In this document: in pieces, positions 32,556 through 41,793 of the stretch
How the letters are laid out: every line of letters begins with the position of its first letter
Numbering within the stretch: position 1 is the stretch's first letter
Assembly (NCBI GenBank): GCA_020636215.1
Contig: JACJYG010000004.1
Span: 620,001-684,000 of the forward strand
Origin: Lewinellaceae bacterium
Lineage (GTDB): Bacteria > Bacteroidota > Bacteroidia > Chitinophagales > Saprospiraceae
Direction: 5' to 3'
Length of the DNA stretch: 64,000 bases
Program-made: the position numbers and the translations under genes
Notes under the pieces: generated by a model
Told to the model about the DNA's origin: nothing
The model's input: the letters and a program-made list of their open reading frames with translations, nothing else
The model's database searches: none

Positions 32556-33845
32556 ATGTTAGGCAATATTCTTCTGACCCTTTTCCTGGTTTTATTGAAC
32601 GGCTTCTTTGTCGCTGCCGAATTTGCCATTGTAAAAGTAAGGTCTTCTCAAATACAGGTACGGACACAGCAAAACTTAAACGCCCGCATCGCTGCCACTG
32701 TCATTGCCAATCTCGACTCCTATCTGGCCGCTACTCAGTTGGGCATTACGCTGGCCAGCCTTGGCCTTGGCTGGATCGGCGAAGGGGTTGTCGCCGAAAT
32801 CATACTGGCCAGCATGCATGCGCTGGGCCTGGAAATAAGTGATGTGACAGCCCATCAAATCGCCCTGCCCACTTCCTTCGCGCTGATCACGGTCCTGCAT
32901 ATCGTCTTCGGAGAGTTGGCGCCCAAGTCCCTGGCCATTCGCTTTCCGACGAATACCACTCTTTGGACGGCCGTGCCGCTCCGGTTATTCTATCTCGTTT
33001 TCCGGCCGTTTATCTGGCTGCTCAACAACATCGCTAATGCGTTTCTCAAGCTGATCGGCATTCAGCCAGTTCCACATGCCGAGGTACACTCCGAGGAAGA
33101 ATTGAAGCTCATCATTGCCGAGAGCGCCGAGGGCGGCGCCATCCGTTCCTCCGAACGGGAGTTGATCCAGAACGTTTTCGACTTCGACGACCGCCTGGTA
33201 CGTCAGGTTTTGAAGCCTCGCACCCAAGTAACCAGCATGGAGATCCATACCCCATTGAGAGACGCAATTGAAACCGCCCTTCAGGAGGGTTACTCCCGCT
33301 ACCCGGTCTATGAAGACAGCATCGACAATATCATCGGCTTTGTCACCACCAAGGACCTGTTGGCTTCCGAATACCGGGAGGAACAAAAGGGGCTGAAAGA
33401 ACTGGTTCGCCCGGTCATTTTCACCACTTCCAGCCGCAAGGTCGGGCCATTGCTACGGCAGATGCAGCGGGAGCGCGCCCAGTTGGCGGTAATTGTCAAC
33501 GAATTTGGCGGTACGGTCGGCCTGGTGACCATGGAAGATATCCTGGAAGAACTGGTAGGAGAGATACAGGATGAATACGACACCGAGCATCCGATTGTGG
33601 AAGATATCGGTGAGCGAAAATTTCGCGTGCTGGCCCAAAACCCGATAGACGAAATTAACCAGTATCTCCCTGAGCCCTTACCGGAGAACAATGAATATGT
33701 TACCCTCTCCGGCCTGATCCTCAAAGTATCTGAAGAATTTCCCCGGGAGGGACAATCTTTGACCATTGGCAACTACGCGGTAAAGATTACCCGCATTTTC
33801 CACACCAGTCCGGAAGAGGTGGAGCTCGAGTGGATGGAGCAGTGA
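32556..33845 (+). CDS. CNNM/HlyC-CorC-type membrane protein with CBS pair
   Basis: Residues 1-180 form a CNNM (DUF21) membrane domain with three to four hydrophobic segments and the family marks NGFFVAAEFAIVKVRSSQI and LGLGWIGEGVVAEII. Residues about 200-330 are a CBS pair (RTQVTSMEIHTPLRDAIETA, EEQKGLKELVRPVIF, LAVIVNEFGGTVGLVTMEDI). The C-terminal part is a CorC_HlyC domain (RKFRVLAQNPIDEINQYLPE, YAVKITRI). Members of this family transport or regulate Mg/Co, though the name hemolysin persists in annotation. Length (429) is normal. It converges on the 5'-nucleotidase gene with a 5-base gap. Confidence 0.93.
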   Translation: MLGNILLTLFLVLLNGFFVAAEFAIVKVRSSQIQVRTQQNLNARIAATVIANLDSYLAATQLGITLASLGLGWIGEGVVAEIILASMHALGLEISDVTAHQIALPTSFALITVLHIVFGELAPKSLAIRFPTNTTLWTAVPLRLFYLVFRPFIWLLNNIANAFLKLIGIQPVPHAEVHSEEELKLIIAESAEGGAIRSSERELIQNVFDFDDRLVRQVLKPRTQVTSMEIHTPLRDAIETALQEGYSRYPVYEDSIDNIIGFVTTKDLLASEYREEQKGLKELVRPVIFTTSSRKVGPLLRQMQRERAQLAVIVNEFGGTVGLVTMEDILEELVGEIQDEYDTEHPIVEDIGERKFRVLAQNPIDEINQYLPEPLPENNEYVTLSGLILKVSEEFPREGQSLTIGNYAVKITRIFHTSPEEVELEWMEQ

Positions 33846-33850
33846 GCTGA

Positions 33851-35392
33851 TTACAACTCCTTCATATACCCGATCACCAGGTCCCGGATATCATTCCGCA
33901 CCTGTTTGCCATTGATCGTAAACTGTTCGCGTTTTTCGTATTTGAAATCTTTCAGGAAGCCCAGGTTGCCCTCCTTCCCGCTGGCAACGAACTCGGGCAA
34001 TACCACGCTGTACTTTTTCCCCACGTTGATAGGCTGGCCATTAATGTGCCATTTTCCGTTGAGGTTCTCCACGTTTTTGACCTGAAAATACCCCCCTTCC
34101 GTGCGGTTGGTTATCAGGCCAATGTCCAGGGCTTTCTCCAGGACGTTACCGGGCAGTTCCATGCGGGTAATGGGGCCGCCAAAGGGGAAAGTGCGCAGCA
34201 CATCGTACTGGGTGACGGCGCCCTGAATATCATCATCCATACGCATAGAACCGCTATTGATGAGGTAGAGGTCGGCGCCGGGCCAGGCGGCTTCGAAGGC
34301 ATCCACAGTGAGACGGCCGTAATTAGTCGGCCGGCTGCGGATGTCCACTTCCTTACATTCCAGGGGGTCTTTGGCAAAATAGACCTGTTCGTCTGGAACA
34401 TAGCCCATGCCCCGCATGAGCTTATCCACTTCACCCTGCCATTTCTCTACAACCGCCAGAGTGGCCGGGTCGTCGGAAATGCTGTCGTCGATTTGCTTCA
34501 GGCTGGAGCGCACCCGGGCGAAACCGGAGGCCGGGTTATAAGTGACCCGGTGGATATAGGCCGTTTTGGCGTTGGCGTCGGCTTTAGTAATGATAGTGCT
34601 TTCCACGTAGTGGTTCATATGGGTATGGTCGTGGCCGCCGAGGAAAATCAGCACACCTGGCACTTCAGCCGCCAGGGCCTGGTCCTCTTCAACCGCCAGG
34701 TGGGTCAGGGCGATAACAACATCAGTTTGCGCCTTAACCTTCTCGTAGGCTTCTTTAAAAGCCTGTACCACCGGCTTGTAACTAACGTATTCCTTTTGGT
34801 TGAAGGGCAATAACACTCCAATAATGCCTACCCGAACCACATCCCCCCGGGCGTTTCTAAATTCACGGATGATGTACTCCGGAATGGGCCGTTCCTGCCC
34901 CTTAACCACCTGCACAAAGGGGCGCAACGAGCCCCCGTCGGCGCGTTGGGCATTGCAAACCGTATACTCGAACTGGCTCTGGTTGATGCGTTTCTGGAGC
35001 AAATCGGGGTCGCTGAGGTCAAATTCGTGATTACCAAAAGTAGCGTAATCCAACCCCATTGCGTTGAGCGTCTCCACCATTTGCAGGCCGGCAATCTTCT
35101 CCCCGTTGTCCTGTTTGAGGGTGCCGATGAGGGAAGGGCTCAGAAAATCCCCGGCAATGGCAGCAATTGTATTGGGGTTCTCCTTTAATAACTCCTTTTT
35201 AACAGTAGCCACCCGGGCCAGGCCGCCGGCCTTTCCGCCTTCCAACGGAGATATTTCATACACATCATTGATCTGCAGAATAGTAAACTCAATGTTGAAA
35301 GCCTTTGGATCAACTAAGCCCGTTTGTGTCGTGTTACAGGCGCTTGTGAGCAGAAGCAAGGAAAATAGCCAAAGCAGGGAACGGAACCGCAT
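33851..35392 (-). CDS. Lipoprotein 5'-nucleotidase / metallophosphatase
   Basis: A lipoprotein signal (LLWLFSLLLLTSACNTTQ, lipobox Cys at about 19) leads into a calcineurin-like phosphoesterase domain: FTILQINDVYEISPLEGGKA (metal Asp), IAAIAGDFLSPSLI, YATFGNHEFDLSDPDLLQKR (Asn-His), VIALTHLAVEEDQAL and LIFLGGHDHTHMNHYV. The C-terminal nucleotidase domain has DLYLINSGSMRMDDDIQGAV and YDVLRTFPFGGPITRM. The enzyme probably dephosphorylates nucleotides outside the cytoplasm. The QINDVY replacing the more common TNDxHG in the first motif keeps the metal Asp. Divergent from the DinB-like gene. Confidence 0.92.
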   Translation of the reverse strand: MRFRSLLWLFSLLLLTSACNTTQTGLVDPKAFNIEFTILQINDVYEISPLEGGKAGGLARVATVKKELLKENPNTIAAIAGDFLSPSLIGTLKQDNGEKIAGLQMVETLNAMGLDYATFGNHEFDLSDPDLLQKRINQSQFEYTVCNAQRADGGSLRPFVQVVKGQERPIPEYIIREFRNARGDVVRVGIIGVLLPFNQKEYVSYKPVVQAFKEAYEKVKAQTDVVIALTHLAVEEDQALAAEVPGVLIFLGGHDHTHMNHYVESTIITKADANAKTAYIHRVTYNPASGFARVRSSLKQIDDSISDDPATLAVVEKWQGEVDKLMRGMGYVPDEQVYFAKDPLECKEVDIRSRPTNYGRLTVDAFEAAWPGADLYLINSGSMRMDDDIQGAVTQYDVLRTFPFGGPITRMELPGNVLEKALDIGLITNRTEGGYFQVKNVENLNGKWHINGQPINVGKKYSVVLPEFVASGKEGNLGFLKDFKYEKREQFTINGKQVRNDIRDLVIGYMKEL

Positions 35393-35485
35393 AGTTTTGT
35401 TTTTTCCTAAAAGTAAGCATTGTACCGGGCTACTCCAAGCACAAAGCTGGTGCTACTTTCTTATATTGCAAAAAAAACGCTCCCG

Positions 35486-35944
35486 ATGACATACCAATTC
35501 CAACTGCTGCAAACCACTCGTGAAAATATCTTCAAACTGCTGGATGGCCTGGGCATCCGGCAACTCAACTACATTCCTGAAGGCTTTAGCAACAACCTGC
35601 TCTGGAATGCCGGCCACGTTCTGGCTACCCAGCAAAAACTGCTCTACGGCCTGTCGGGACAGGAGTTGTTGCTGTCGGATATTTTTATCGAAACGTTCCG
35701 AAAAGGAACCCGCCCGGAAGGAGAATACGATGCCCAAATGGCCGAATTTATTAAAGAGAAACTGGTGCCTACGGCTCAACAAGCCGCTATGGACTATGAA
35801 AGGGGCGTGTTTCAAACATTCACCCCCTACCAGACGAGTTATGGTATCGAATTGAAGGACTTTGGGCAGGCATTACAGTTCAATAACGTCCACGAAAGCT
35901 TGCACCTGGGCTACATGATGGCCCTAAAGAAGAGGCTGGGGTGA
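35486..35944 (+). CDS. DinB-family protein
   Basis: A four-helix-bundle DinB/YfiT-like protein of 152 residues: TRENIFKLLDGLGIRQLNYI, NNLLWNAGHVLATQQKLLYG (metal His), and the C-terminal NNVHESLHLGYMMALKK (metal His residues). The family binds a metal and some members are thiol-dependent transferases; the name comes from DNA-damage-inducible B. subtilis DinB. The ATG at 35486 is preceded by a TATATTGCAAAAAA leader that resembles the local promoter type but misses the full consensus. Substrate unknown. Confidence 0.88.
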   Translation: MTYQFQLLQTTRENIFKLLDGLGIRQLNYIPEGFSNNLLWNAGHVLATQQKLLYGLSGQELLLSDIFIETFRKGTRPEGEYDAQMAEFIKEKLVPTAQQAAMDYERGVFQTFTPYQTSYGIELKDFGQALQFNNVHESLHLGYMMALKKRLG

Positions 35945-35956
35945 AGCTTGTTGAAG

Positions 35957-35996
35957 GGATGGATGGTTGAAGGGCGCCCCCCTCAACCATTCATCC
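35957..35996. terminator. Bidirectional terminator between convergent genes
   Basis: GGATGGATGGTTGA (35957-35970) pairs with TCAACCATTCATCC (35983-35996) at 13 of 14 positions, with a short GC-rich loop. It sits between the DinB-like gene and sprE/porW, which end towards each other. Confidence 0.7.
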
Positions 35997-36002
35997 CCCC
36001 AT

Positions 36003-38939
36003 TTACTCCAGGTAATTCGCCTCGAAGAACACCCGGTAGTTATCCACCGATTTTTCTTTGATGACCTCCCGGTAGTTGTTCTGGGTAACCGGAAAGACCT
36101 CAAAGCCGACACTGCTGTCGATAAAATCCTGGCTATTCTTTTGGACGGTGTCGTAATATTTCATTGCTTCAACCTTATTTTTGAAGCGGCGCAGCACCAG
36201 GATTGGAAGGCGGTCTTCGGCACTTTCCCCAAGGTAGATATTGGAGATGCGCAAGCGGTCAAGTTTGAAATATTTCTCGTTAAAATCAGAGACCTTGATC
36301 TTATTGGCATTAAGATCCACATCCTGTTCTTTGAACACGATTAGGACGTAATGCAGGTCTTCGTCTTCCACTTTATATTGCTCAATTTCCTCGCGGGCGC
36401 CGCCGGGGAGGCTGGCTGAAGATTCGCCCAGCAGGCGTAGTATTTCCTTGGCCCGGAGTTGTTCAGGCGTATTCGGATATCTGGCCACTACTTCTCTGAG
36501 AGCTTCGACATAAGCCTCTTTTCCCTGAAGATTGCCGGTGCTCATGGCGGCGAGCAGAGCGAACTTTGGCTGCAGGGTGTTGCCTGCGCCGAATTGATCC
36601 TTTGCCGAAACGCTTTTCTGGAAAGCTTCCTTGTAGTTGCCGCTCGTGAAGGCAGCGTAGGCCTGGTCATAATAGTTGTTGAGCTTGTGCTCTTCATTGG
36701 CCAACTCGTCAACGTAGTTAGGATTCTGGATTACCAGGGCATATTTTGAGGTTTGATACTTATCCAGGATCTTATCAGCATAGACTTTGGCTCTGGCGGC
36801 ATTACCCTGGTCGGAATAAGCGAGATATAGCTGATACCAGGACTCCAATTCGAAGTTGTTATCCGGGAACCTGCGGTCTAGCTCTTCCAGTGTCTGGATA
36901 GCTTTCGGCAGGTTTTGCAGGCGGTCGCGATAGAGGGAGCCCAGTTTGAACATCGCCTCCTGGATTTTCAGCTCTGCCAGGCGAATATCTGCATCCGATT
37001 CGGGAACATTCCCCAAGTATTTTTTCACCTCGTCTCCGGTAAGCACCGTGGGGCTGGTAGGTTTTTCTTCATTGGTTTCGATCACAATATCAGAAGATTC
37101 CCTTTTATTGGAGCGGCGCCAGTTGTCTTCCAGAGGCCGGACGCCCCATTTGCGTTCAAATTCACGGGCGCCCCGTTTGATCGACCGGTCATCGTAGGCA
37201 AAGAAGGTACTCTCTTTTTGCAAAGCAGGCCCGCTGGACTGAGCGGTACGGCGGCTGACTGCTGGGGGAGCACCACCTGCTTTAGCTTTTTCGGAAATTT
37301 CTTTGAGGCGTGCTTCGTCCTGCTTTTTCTTGATCTCCAGCGCCATCGCTTCTTTTTCTGCATCACTCATTTTACTGAGGAGCAGTAAGCTATCCTGCAA
37401 TTCAATGATCTGTATATTGGCGGCAATATCGACCAGGTTTTTGCTCAAGCGCTCTATTTCCGGATAACGGCTATCGGTTTGGTTTAAAACCATCAGCGTA
37501 CTATCATAATAGTTCTTTGCCGGCACATAGTCTTCCGATTCGTAATACAGCCCAGCCAAGGTGAGATAGGATTCGGCTTTTTGAGCGGCGTTTTGAGTGC
37601 TGTACCGGAGGGAGAGCTGCAGGTTTCGGATCGCTTCGTCCCGGTCGTTGGCGCTAAGGGCGATCTGGGCGAGAGAGAAGTAGATCTGGTCTTTGAACTC
37701 CTGATTTTTTTCATCCTTCAGCATCTTTTCCAGCTTGGCGATGGCGTCTTGAGCGCTGCCGGTACCGCTAGCCCAGGCGTTTTGCGCCATATTCAGCTTG
37801 CAATTGAACTCCATCTGGAAGCCAGGCTTAAGATCCAGGGCCTGCTCAAAGGCGGCATAAGCAGCCTGTCCGTCGCCATTCAACTGATGGATCTGAGCCA
37901 TTATGTAAGCATAACGGGCGCGCTGTTTGCGGTCCTTCTCCTCTTCAATGGCCAACTCCAGAGCTGGAAGGGCAGCCGAGTATTCCTTCCGGTGGAGGTA
38001 AAAATAGGCCTGCACGGCGGCCAACTGCCCGCGGATATCCGAATAGGTGTTGGGGTCGCTTTCCAGTTTACCCATATAAAACTTAGCGGCATCGTAGTTG
38101 TCGCGCTCGATCAGCGTACGGGCCAACCACAGCAGGCCATCCTGGTAGGCAGGGCGATGCTGCAGGAAGTTATCCTTGTTGTCAGCATCCTCCTTTTTGC
38201 TTTCCTCGGCTTTAGCTTTATTAGCTTTTTCTTCTTCCTCCTGTTTGGCCGCCAGTTTTTCTTTCTCCCGGCCCGACGACTGCAGTATCTCCGGTTTTGC
38301 CGGGGCCTTTTCCCCTTTCTTCCGGGCCTTTTTCACCGCCTTGTTGTATTGCTTTCGGGCCTTTTCCTTTTCCTTGCTCGTTTTACTTTTGCTTCCCTTT
38401 TTGGCCTTTTTGCGCTTCTTAGCGCTTTTCTTTTTAGAGGATTTTTTCTTGCTGACTTTCTTATCCTGCCTGGAGGCGCCTTCGCGTTTTTTCATTTTCT
38501 CAGGGCTGAACTCATTGGCCATATAGCGGAGTGTTTCCTCTGCGGATTCATAGTCCTGCTTCAGGTATTGAGCTTTACCCACTATTAAATAGCAATCATC
38601 CGTCCATTTGCTATACCGATGGAGGTTGACCACGATAGACACCTTCTTGATCGCTTCGTCGAGGTCGGGGGCAACAGCCTGAGGGTTTTCAGCCGCCACG
38701 TATTCATACATTGGCAACAGTTTGGTGTAGTTGTCTTCGTGCTGCTGATCCAGTGTGAGGATACTGGCCGTCACAAGTTCGTCGGCATTGAAGTACCCGT
38801 TGTAGTGGGCAGTCGTATTATGATAAAGCTCCCCGAGCGCCGACATGTCGCTCTTCTTTTTCTGAGTGGTACAGGCTGAAGCCATGGAAAAAACAACCAG
38901 GATCAGCAATGCCTTGTTTATGTACTTCAAGACTTTCAT
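36003..38939 (-). CDS. sprE: SprE/PorW-type T9SS-associated TPR lipoprotein
   Basis: Lipoprotein signal ALLILVVFSMASACTTQ (lipobox Cys) from the ATG at 38939; the upstream frame to 39116 lacks it and is excluded. Next comes YHNTTAHYNGYFNADELVTA, the conserved start of SprE/PorW proteins, then many TPR-like helices (for example YVPAKNYYDSTLMVL, AIQTLEELDRRFPDNNFELE). At about residues 150-260 there is a long Lys-rich low-complexity insert. The C-terminal domain has LHYVLIVFKEQDVDLNANKI and FKNKVEAMKYYDTVQKNSQD. PorW/SprE is needed for type IX secretion and gliding, and links T9SS parts to the periplasm. 978 residues fit the family (about 850-1000). sprA is also in the window. Confidence 0.88.
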   Translation of the reverse strand: MKVLKYINKALLILVVFSMASACTTQKKKSDMSALGELYHNTTAHYNGYFNADELVTASILTLDQQHEDNYTKLLPMYEYVAAENPQAVAPDLDEAIKKVSIVVNLHRYSKWTDDCYLIVGKAQYLKQDYESAEETLRYMANEFSPEKMKKREGASRQDKKVSKKKSSKKKSAKKRKKAKKGSKSKTSKEKEKARKQYNKAVKKARKKGEKAPAKPEILQSSGREKEKLAAKQEEEEKANKAKAEESKKEDADNKDNFLQHRPAYQDGLLWLARTLIERDNYDAAKFYMGKLESDPNTYSDIRGQLAAVQAYFYLHRKEYSAALPALELAIEEEKDRKQRARYAYIMAQIHQLNGDGQAAYAAFEQALDLKPGFQMEFNCKLNMAQNAWASGTGSAQDAIAKLEKMLKDEKNQEFKDQIYFSLAQIALSANDRDEAIRNLQLSLRYSTQNAAQKAESYLTLAGLYYESEDYVPAKNYYDSTLMVLNQTDSRYPEIERLSKNLVDIAANIQIIELQDSLLLLSKMSDAEKEAMALEIKKKQDEARLKEISEKAKAGGAPPAVSRRTAQSSGPALQKESTFFAYDDRSIKRGAREFERKWGVRPLEDNWRRSNKRESSDIVIETNEEKPTSPTVLTGDEVKKYLGNVPESDADIRLAELKIQEAMFKLGSLYRDRLQNLPKAIQTLEELDRRFPDNNFELESWYQLYLAYSDQGNAARAKVYADKILDKYQTSKYALVIQNPNYVDELANEEHKLNNYYDQAYAAFTSGNYKEAFQKSVSAKDQFGAGNTLQPKFALLAAMSTGNLQGKEAYVEALREVVARYPNTPEQLRAKEILRLLGESSASLPGGAREEIEQYKVEDEDLHYVLIVFKEQDVDLNANKIKVSDFNEKYFKLDRLRISNIYLGESAEDRLPILVLRRFKNKVEAMKYYDTVQKNSQDFIDSSVGFEVFPVTQNNYREVIKEKSVDNYRVFFEANYLE

Positions 38940-39041
38940 TTTTTTTAATCCAAAATCAGTTATACGCCTTTTACGGCAAATGGGTTCGCAGGGGTAGCTC
39001 TTCCCCAAAAAAACGCCGGCAAAAAGAAATTGCCTGATTTT

Positions 39042-39073
39042 TTGCAAACCTCTTCCCCTGCAATATAACTTTG
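39042..39073 (+). promoter_or_regulatory. Promoter of the M23 peptidase gene
   Basis: TTG (39042-39044), 21 bases, TAACTTTG (39066-39073): full match to the TTG / TAnnTTTG consensus. It implies a leader of about 205 bases before the ATG at 39287. Confidence 0.6.
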
Positions 39074-39191
39074 TATCCCGACAACAATATCGCCAGCCAG
39101 AATAAATGGCCGGCAATGATAATCTTAAGGAACAACCAATACGTTATATTAAACGTTAAAAAGCAAAATTATTTTATTCTTAAAAGACTTC

Positions 39192-39261
39192 AAAGGGAGT
39201 GCCGCATAATGTCTTCCTGGAAATAGAAAACTAACTGCTTTCCATCGGCAACACTCCCTTT
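39192..39261 (+). ncRNA. Structured mRNA leader before the M23 gene
   Basis: AAAGGGAGTG (39192-39201) pairs with CACTCCCTTT (39252-39261). Inside it lie CCG/CGG and GGAAA/TTTCC stems, so one long interrupted hairpin forms. It ends 25 bases before the M23 start codon and no T run follows, so it is more likely a structured leader than a terminator. Not a known riboswitch by eye. Confidence 0.45.
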
Positions 39262-39286
39262 TCATCAGGCTAAAGAAAAAAGTCCA

Positions 39287-40186
39287 ATGGCAGCGGAACA
39301 CGAGCATATTAAGAGCAGATGGGAGCGGTTGAAGAAACGGCTACGGCATACCTACCGCCTGGTGATCATGAACAACGAGACCTTCGAGGAAGTGGGCTCT
39401 TACCGGCTCACCTTACTCAACGTCTATATTTTTGCGAGCACGGTGCTGGTGCTGGTGGCCGTGTTGGTGGTGCTCGCTGTGGCTTTTACCCCGCTTAAGC
39501 GGTACATGCCTGGCTACGGCGCCGGTGGTGATGGCAGGGATCAGGTGGAAAGCCTGCACCGGCAGGTCGTAAAAATGGAAAAACAACTGGCGGCCCAGGA
39601 GAAGTATGCGGAAAACATCAAACGCATTCTCACCAATAATGTCGACACCTCCATTAACACTAACCAATCGCCTTCCATTCTGACCGACACCCTTCAGGAA
39701 ATTCCGGTTTCGGAGTCTGAAGACGAATTGCGGCAGGAAGTAGAGCTGCAAGAAGTCGGCGAAGCGGCACAGCGTAGCCGGACAACCAACTTTTCTCCAC
39801 GCGATGTCCCACTGGAGCAAATGTATTTCACCCCGCCGGTCAACGGCGAAATCTCCGCCGCTTACATGCCCGACCGGAAGCATTTCGGAGTGGACATTCT
39901 GGCGCCCAAAAACACAGCGGTTAAAGCAGCTATGGATGGCTACATATTTTTCTCCGACTGGACACTGGAGACCGGTAACACCATTGGTATTCAACACGCC
40001 AACAATACCATAACCTTCTACAAGCACAACTCCGTGCTGCTGAAAAAAGCAGGCAGCTTCGTCAAGGCCGGTGAAGCGGTTGCCATCATTGGCAACACCG
40101 GAACCTTATCTGATGGCCCACACCTGCATTTTGAGCTTTGGAACCGTGGCAAACCCGTCAACCCAACGGATTTTATCAGTTTCTAA
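39287..40186 (+). CDS. M23-family (LytM) peptidase, membrane-anchored
   Basis: A membrane segment (VYIFASTVLVLVAVLVVLAV, about residues 46-65) is followed by a coiled-coil stretch (about 85-115), a linker and a LytM domain. The zinc ligands are His199 and Asp203 in KHFGVDILAPKNTAVKAAMD and His281 in HLHFELWN; His279 is the catalytic base. These residues are complete, so it is probably an active peptidoglycan endopeptidase rather than a degenerate activator. The short N-terminal cytoplasmic part is basic. It follows a promoter and a structured leader and is monocistronic. Confidence 0.92.
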   Translation: MAAEHEHIKSRWERLKKRLRHTYRLVIMNNETFEEVGSYRLTLLNVYIFASTVLVLVAVLVVLAVAFTPLKRYMPGYGAGGDGRDQVESLHRQVVKMEKQLAAQEKYAENIKRILTNNVDTSINTNQSPSILTDTLQEIPVSESEDELRQEVELQEVGEAAQRSRTTNFSPRDVPLEQMYFTPPVNGEISAAYMPDRKHFGVDILAPKNTAVKAAMDGYIFFSDWTLETGNTIGIQHANNTITFYKHNSVLLKKAGSFVKAGEAVAIIGNTGTLSDGPHLHFELWNRGKPVNPTDFISF

Positions 40187-40329
40187 AATAAATCCCTCGG
40201 CAGTTTTTTTTCATTTGGCTAGTGGCCCACCTACCTCCTTTGCCTCTATATAAGGCGGCCAGTTGTTTTTTCTTCGATCCTCAATCAGAACCCACCGGCC
40301 GGAATGACTTTTGTTGAGGCTTTTTATTA

Positions 40330-40337
40330 TAGCTTTG
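40330..40337 (+). promoter_or_regulatory. Probable -7 promoter element of the HAD-like gene
   Basis: TAGCTTTG matches TAnnTTTG. The ATG at 40340 would be before or at the transcript start, so the ATG at 40364 is the start I use. Confidence 0.5.
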
Positions 40338-40363
40338 TAATGAAAATTAAAACAGTTGCTTTC

Positions 40364-40795
40364 ATGAACGAACATGACCAGAACCTTAGAGCGACCTTCA
40401 ACGAAAAGGGGGAGAAAATCAGTCCGCAATTGCCCGAGTCTGTAAAAAACTTTCTGATCGATATTGACGGAACGATTTGTGACGATATTCCCAATGAGGA
40501 ACCGGAGCGAATGCTAACCACTCTGCCCTACCCCGATGCATTGAAGATCATTAACAAATGGTACGAAGAAGGACATCTGATTACATTTTTCTCTTCCCGG
40601 ACGGAAGAACATCGGGAGATAACTGAAAAATGGCTAAAAAAGCATGACTTCAAATACCATTCCCTGCTGCTGAATAAACCGCGGGGAGGAAACTATCACT
40701 GGATTGACAACCATATCGTAAAAGCTACCCGTTTTAAGGGAAAGTTTACTGATCTGGTAGTGCGCACCCACGAGATCGAAGTTTTCAAACCATAA
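40364..40795 (+). CDS. HAD-like phosphatase-fold protein
   Basis: A small protein (143 residues) with the first HAD motif NFLIDIDGTICDDIP (DxDGT), then PYPDALKIINKWYEEGHLIT and FFSSRTEEHREITEKWLKKH (the motif II Ser/Thr region), then YHWIDNHIVKATRFKGKF. The motif IV acidic residues are not obvious. In Bacteroidota such proteins are often labelled phosphoheptose isomerase, but the sequence is that of the HAD fold and not of a SIS isomerase. No neighbours with sugar-nucleotide roles are here. Function is unassigned. Confidence 0.75.
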   Translation: MNEHDQNLRATFNEKGEKISPQLPESVKNFLIDIDGTICDDIPNEEPERMLTTLPYPDALKIINKWYEEGHLITFFSSRTEEHREITEKWLKKHDFKYHSLLLNKPRGGNYHWIDNHIVKATRFKGKFTDLVVRTHEIEVFKP

Positions 40796-40881
40796 ATTCC
40801 GGGAAGCAGTTGCCTGATCCCAGGATTCGTATGAGCCAGGCATAGCCGTTTACTTCCCACTTTTTTCCTCAAAAAGCTTCT

Positions 40882-41793
40882 TCAGATCTTTCGATTCAAC
40901 AAGTCAGCCAGGGCTTCTTTTAAGTGAGGGTGCTGGAATGAAAATCCGGCTTGCTCTATTTTCCTTGAACTGACTTTAGTGCTGAACAGGATTACATCCG
41001 CCATTTCGCCCATGGCTAACCGCAGGGTAAATGCGGGGATCGGGAACAGCAGTGCAGGCTTGTTCAGCGCTCGTTTCACCTGTTCTGTCAGTTCCTTATT
41101 GGTCACAGGGTTAGGCGCTACGCCGTTGTAATGGCCCTGCAGTTGTTCGTCTTCGATGGCCTTCACGAACATGTTGCACATATCATCTATGTGTATCCAA
41201 CTATACCATTGGCTGCCATCCCCAAAGTACCCCCCCAACCTAAAACTGAATGGCAATAGTATTTTTTCCAGCGCTCCCCCCTTGGTAGAGAGTACCACGC
41301 CTGTCCGAAGGGCAACCGTCCGAATACCCGAAGCGGCTACTTCAGCAACAGCTTTTTCCCAGGCCACACAGCTTTCGGACAAGAACCCACTGCCAGGAGG
41401 CGAGCTTTCTTCCAGCAGTTCGTTGCCCCGGTCACCATAATACCCGATGGCGGCTGCCGAAATATAGGCTCTGGGAATATGCTTATTTGCCTGGAAAGCA
41501 GACAGCAACAGCCGGGTACTTTCGACACGGCTGTCGATGATGCTCTTTTTGCGCGCCGCTGTCCACGGCTTATCAGCGATTCCTGCTCCTGCCAGATTGA
41601 CAACGTAGTCGGCCCGTCGGATCGCTTCGGCCTCTATAGACTTTTGGCTGACATCCCATTGGTAGCTTGGGAAGGAAGCCTCCGGGCGCCGGCGCCGGCT
41701 AAGGTGCAACACTTCGTATCCTTTCTGCTTTAATATATCACTGAGACGCTGGCCGATGAGGCCGCTCCCACCGGCAATGAGAACCGTTGGCAT
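40882..41793 (-). CDS. TIGR01777-family SDR (epimerase-like, YfcH type)
   Basis: An extended SDR of 303 residues with the nucleotide motif LIAGGSGLIGQRLSDILKQK at the N-terminus and YISAAAIGYYGDRGNELLEE in the active-site region. Family mark positions GSQWYSWIHIDDM follow, and the C-terminal DUF1731 domain is PAFTLRLAMGEMADVILFST then SSRKIEQAGFSFQHPHLKEA. The reaction is not established; members are annotated as cell-division inhibitor SulA-like or epimerase by similarity only. Length is normal. It stands alone on the minus strand. Confidence 0.92.
   Translation of the reverse strand: MPTVLIAGGSGLIGQRLSDILKQKGYEVLHLSRRRRPEASFPSYQWDVSQKSIEAEAIRRADYVVNLAGAGIADKPWTAARKKSIIDSRVESTRLLLSAFQANKHIPRAYISAAAIGYYGDRGNELLEESSPPGSGFLSESCVAWEKAVAEVAASGIRTVALRTGVVLSTKGGALEKILLPFSFRLGGYFGDGSQWYSWIHIDDMCNMFVKAIEDEQLQGHYNGVAPNPVTNKELTEQVKRALNKPALLFPIPAFTLRLAMGEMADVILFSTKVSSRKIEQAGFSFQHPHLKEALADLLNRKI

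Larger units (their letters stand above)
38940..39286. other. 347-base gene-free stretch between sprE and the M23 gene
   Basis: It holds a well-formed plus-strand promoter (39042-39073) and, within the resulting leader of about 200 bases, an inverted repeat with inner stems (39192-39261). It is AT-rich from 39120 to 39190. Confidence 0.7.

Noticed and set aside
38176..38526. Simple-sequence repeat giving the Lys-rich region of sprE/porW
   Set aside because: The DNA is mixed Lys codons with many differences; it is low-complexity protein but not a DNA tandem repeat.
37581..38588. 335-residue plus-strand frame inside sprE/porW
   Set aside because: Antisense to the Lys-rich and TPR parts of a well-recognised gene; its Phe/Leu-rich sequence is the mirror of Lys/Glu codons.
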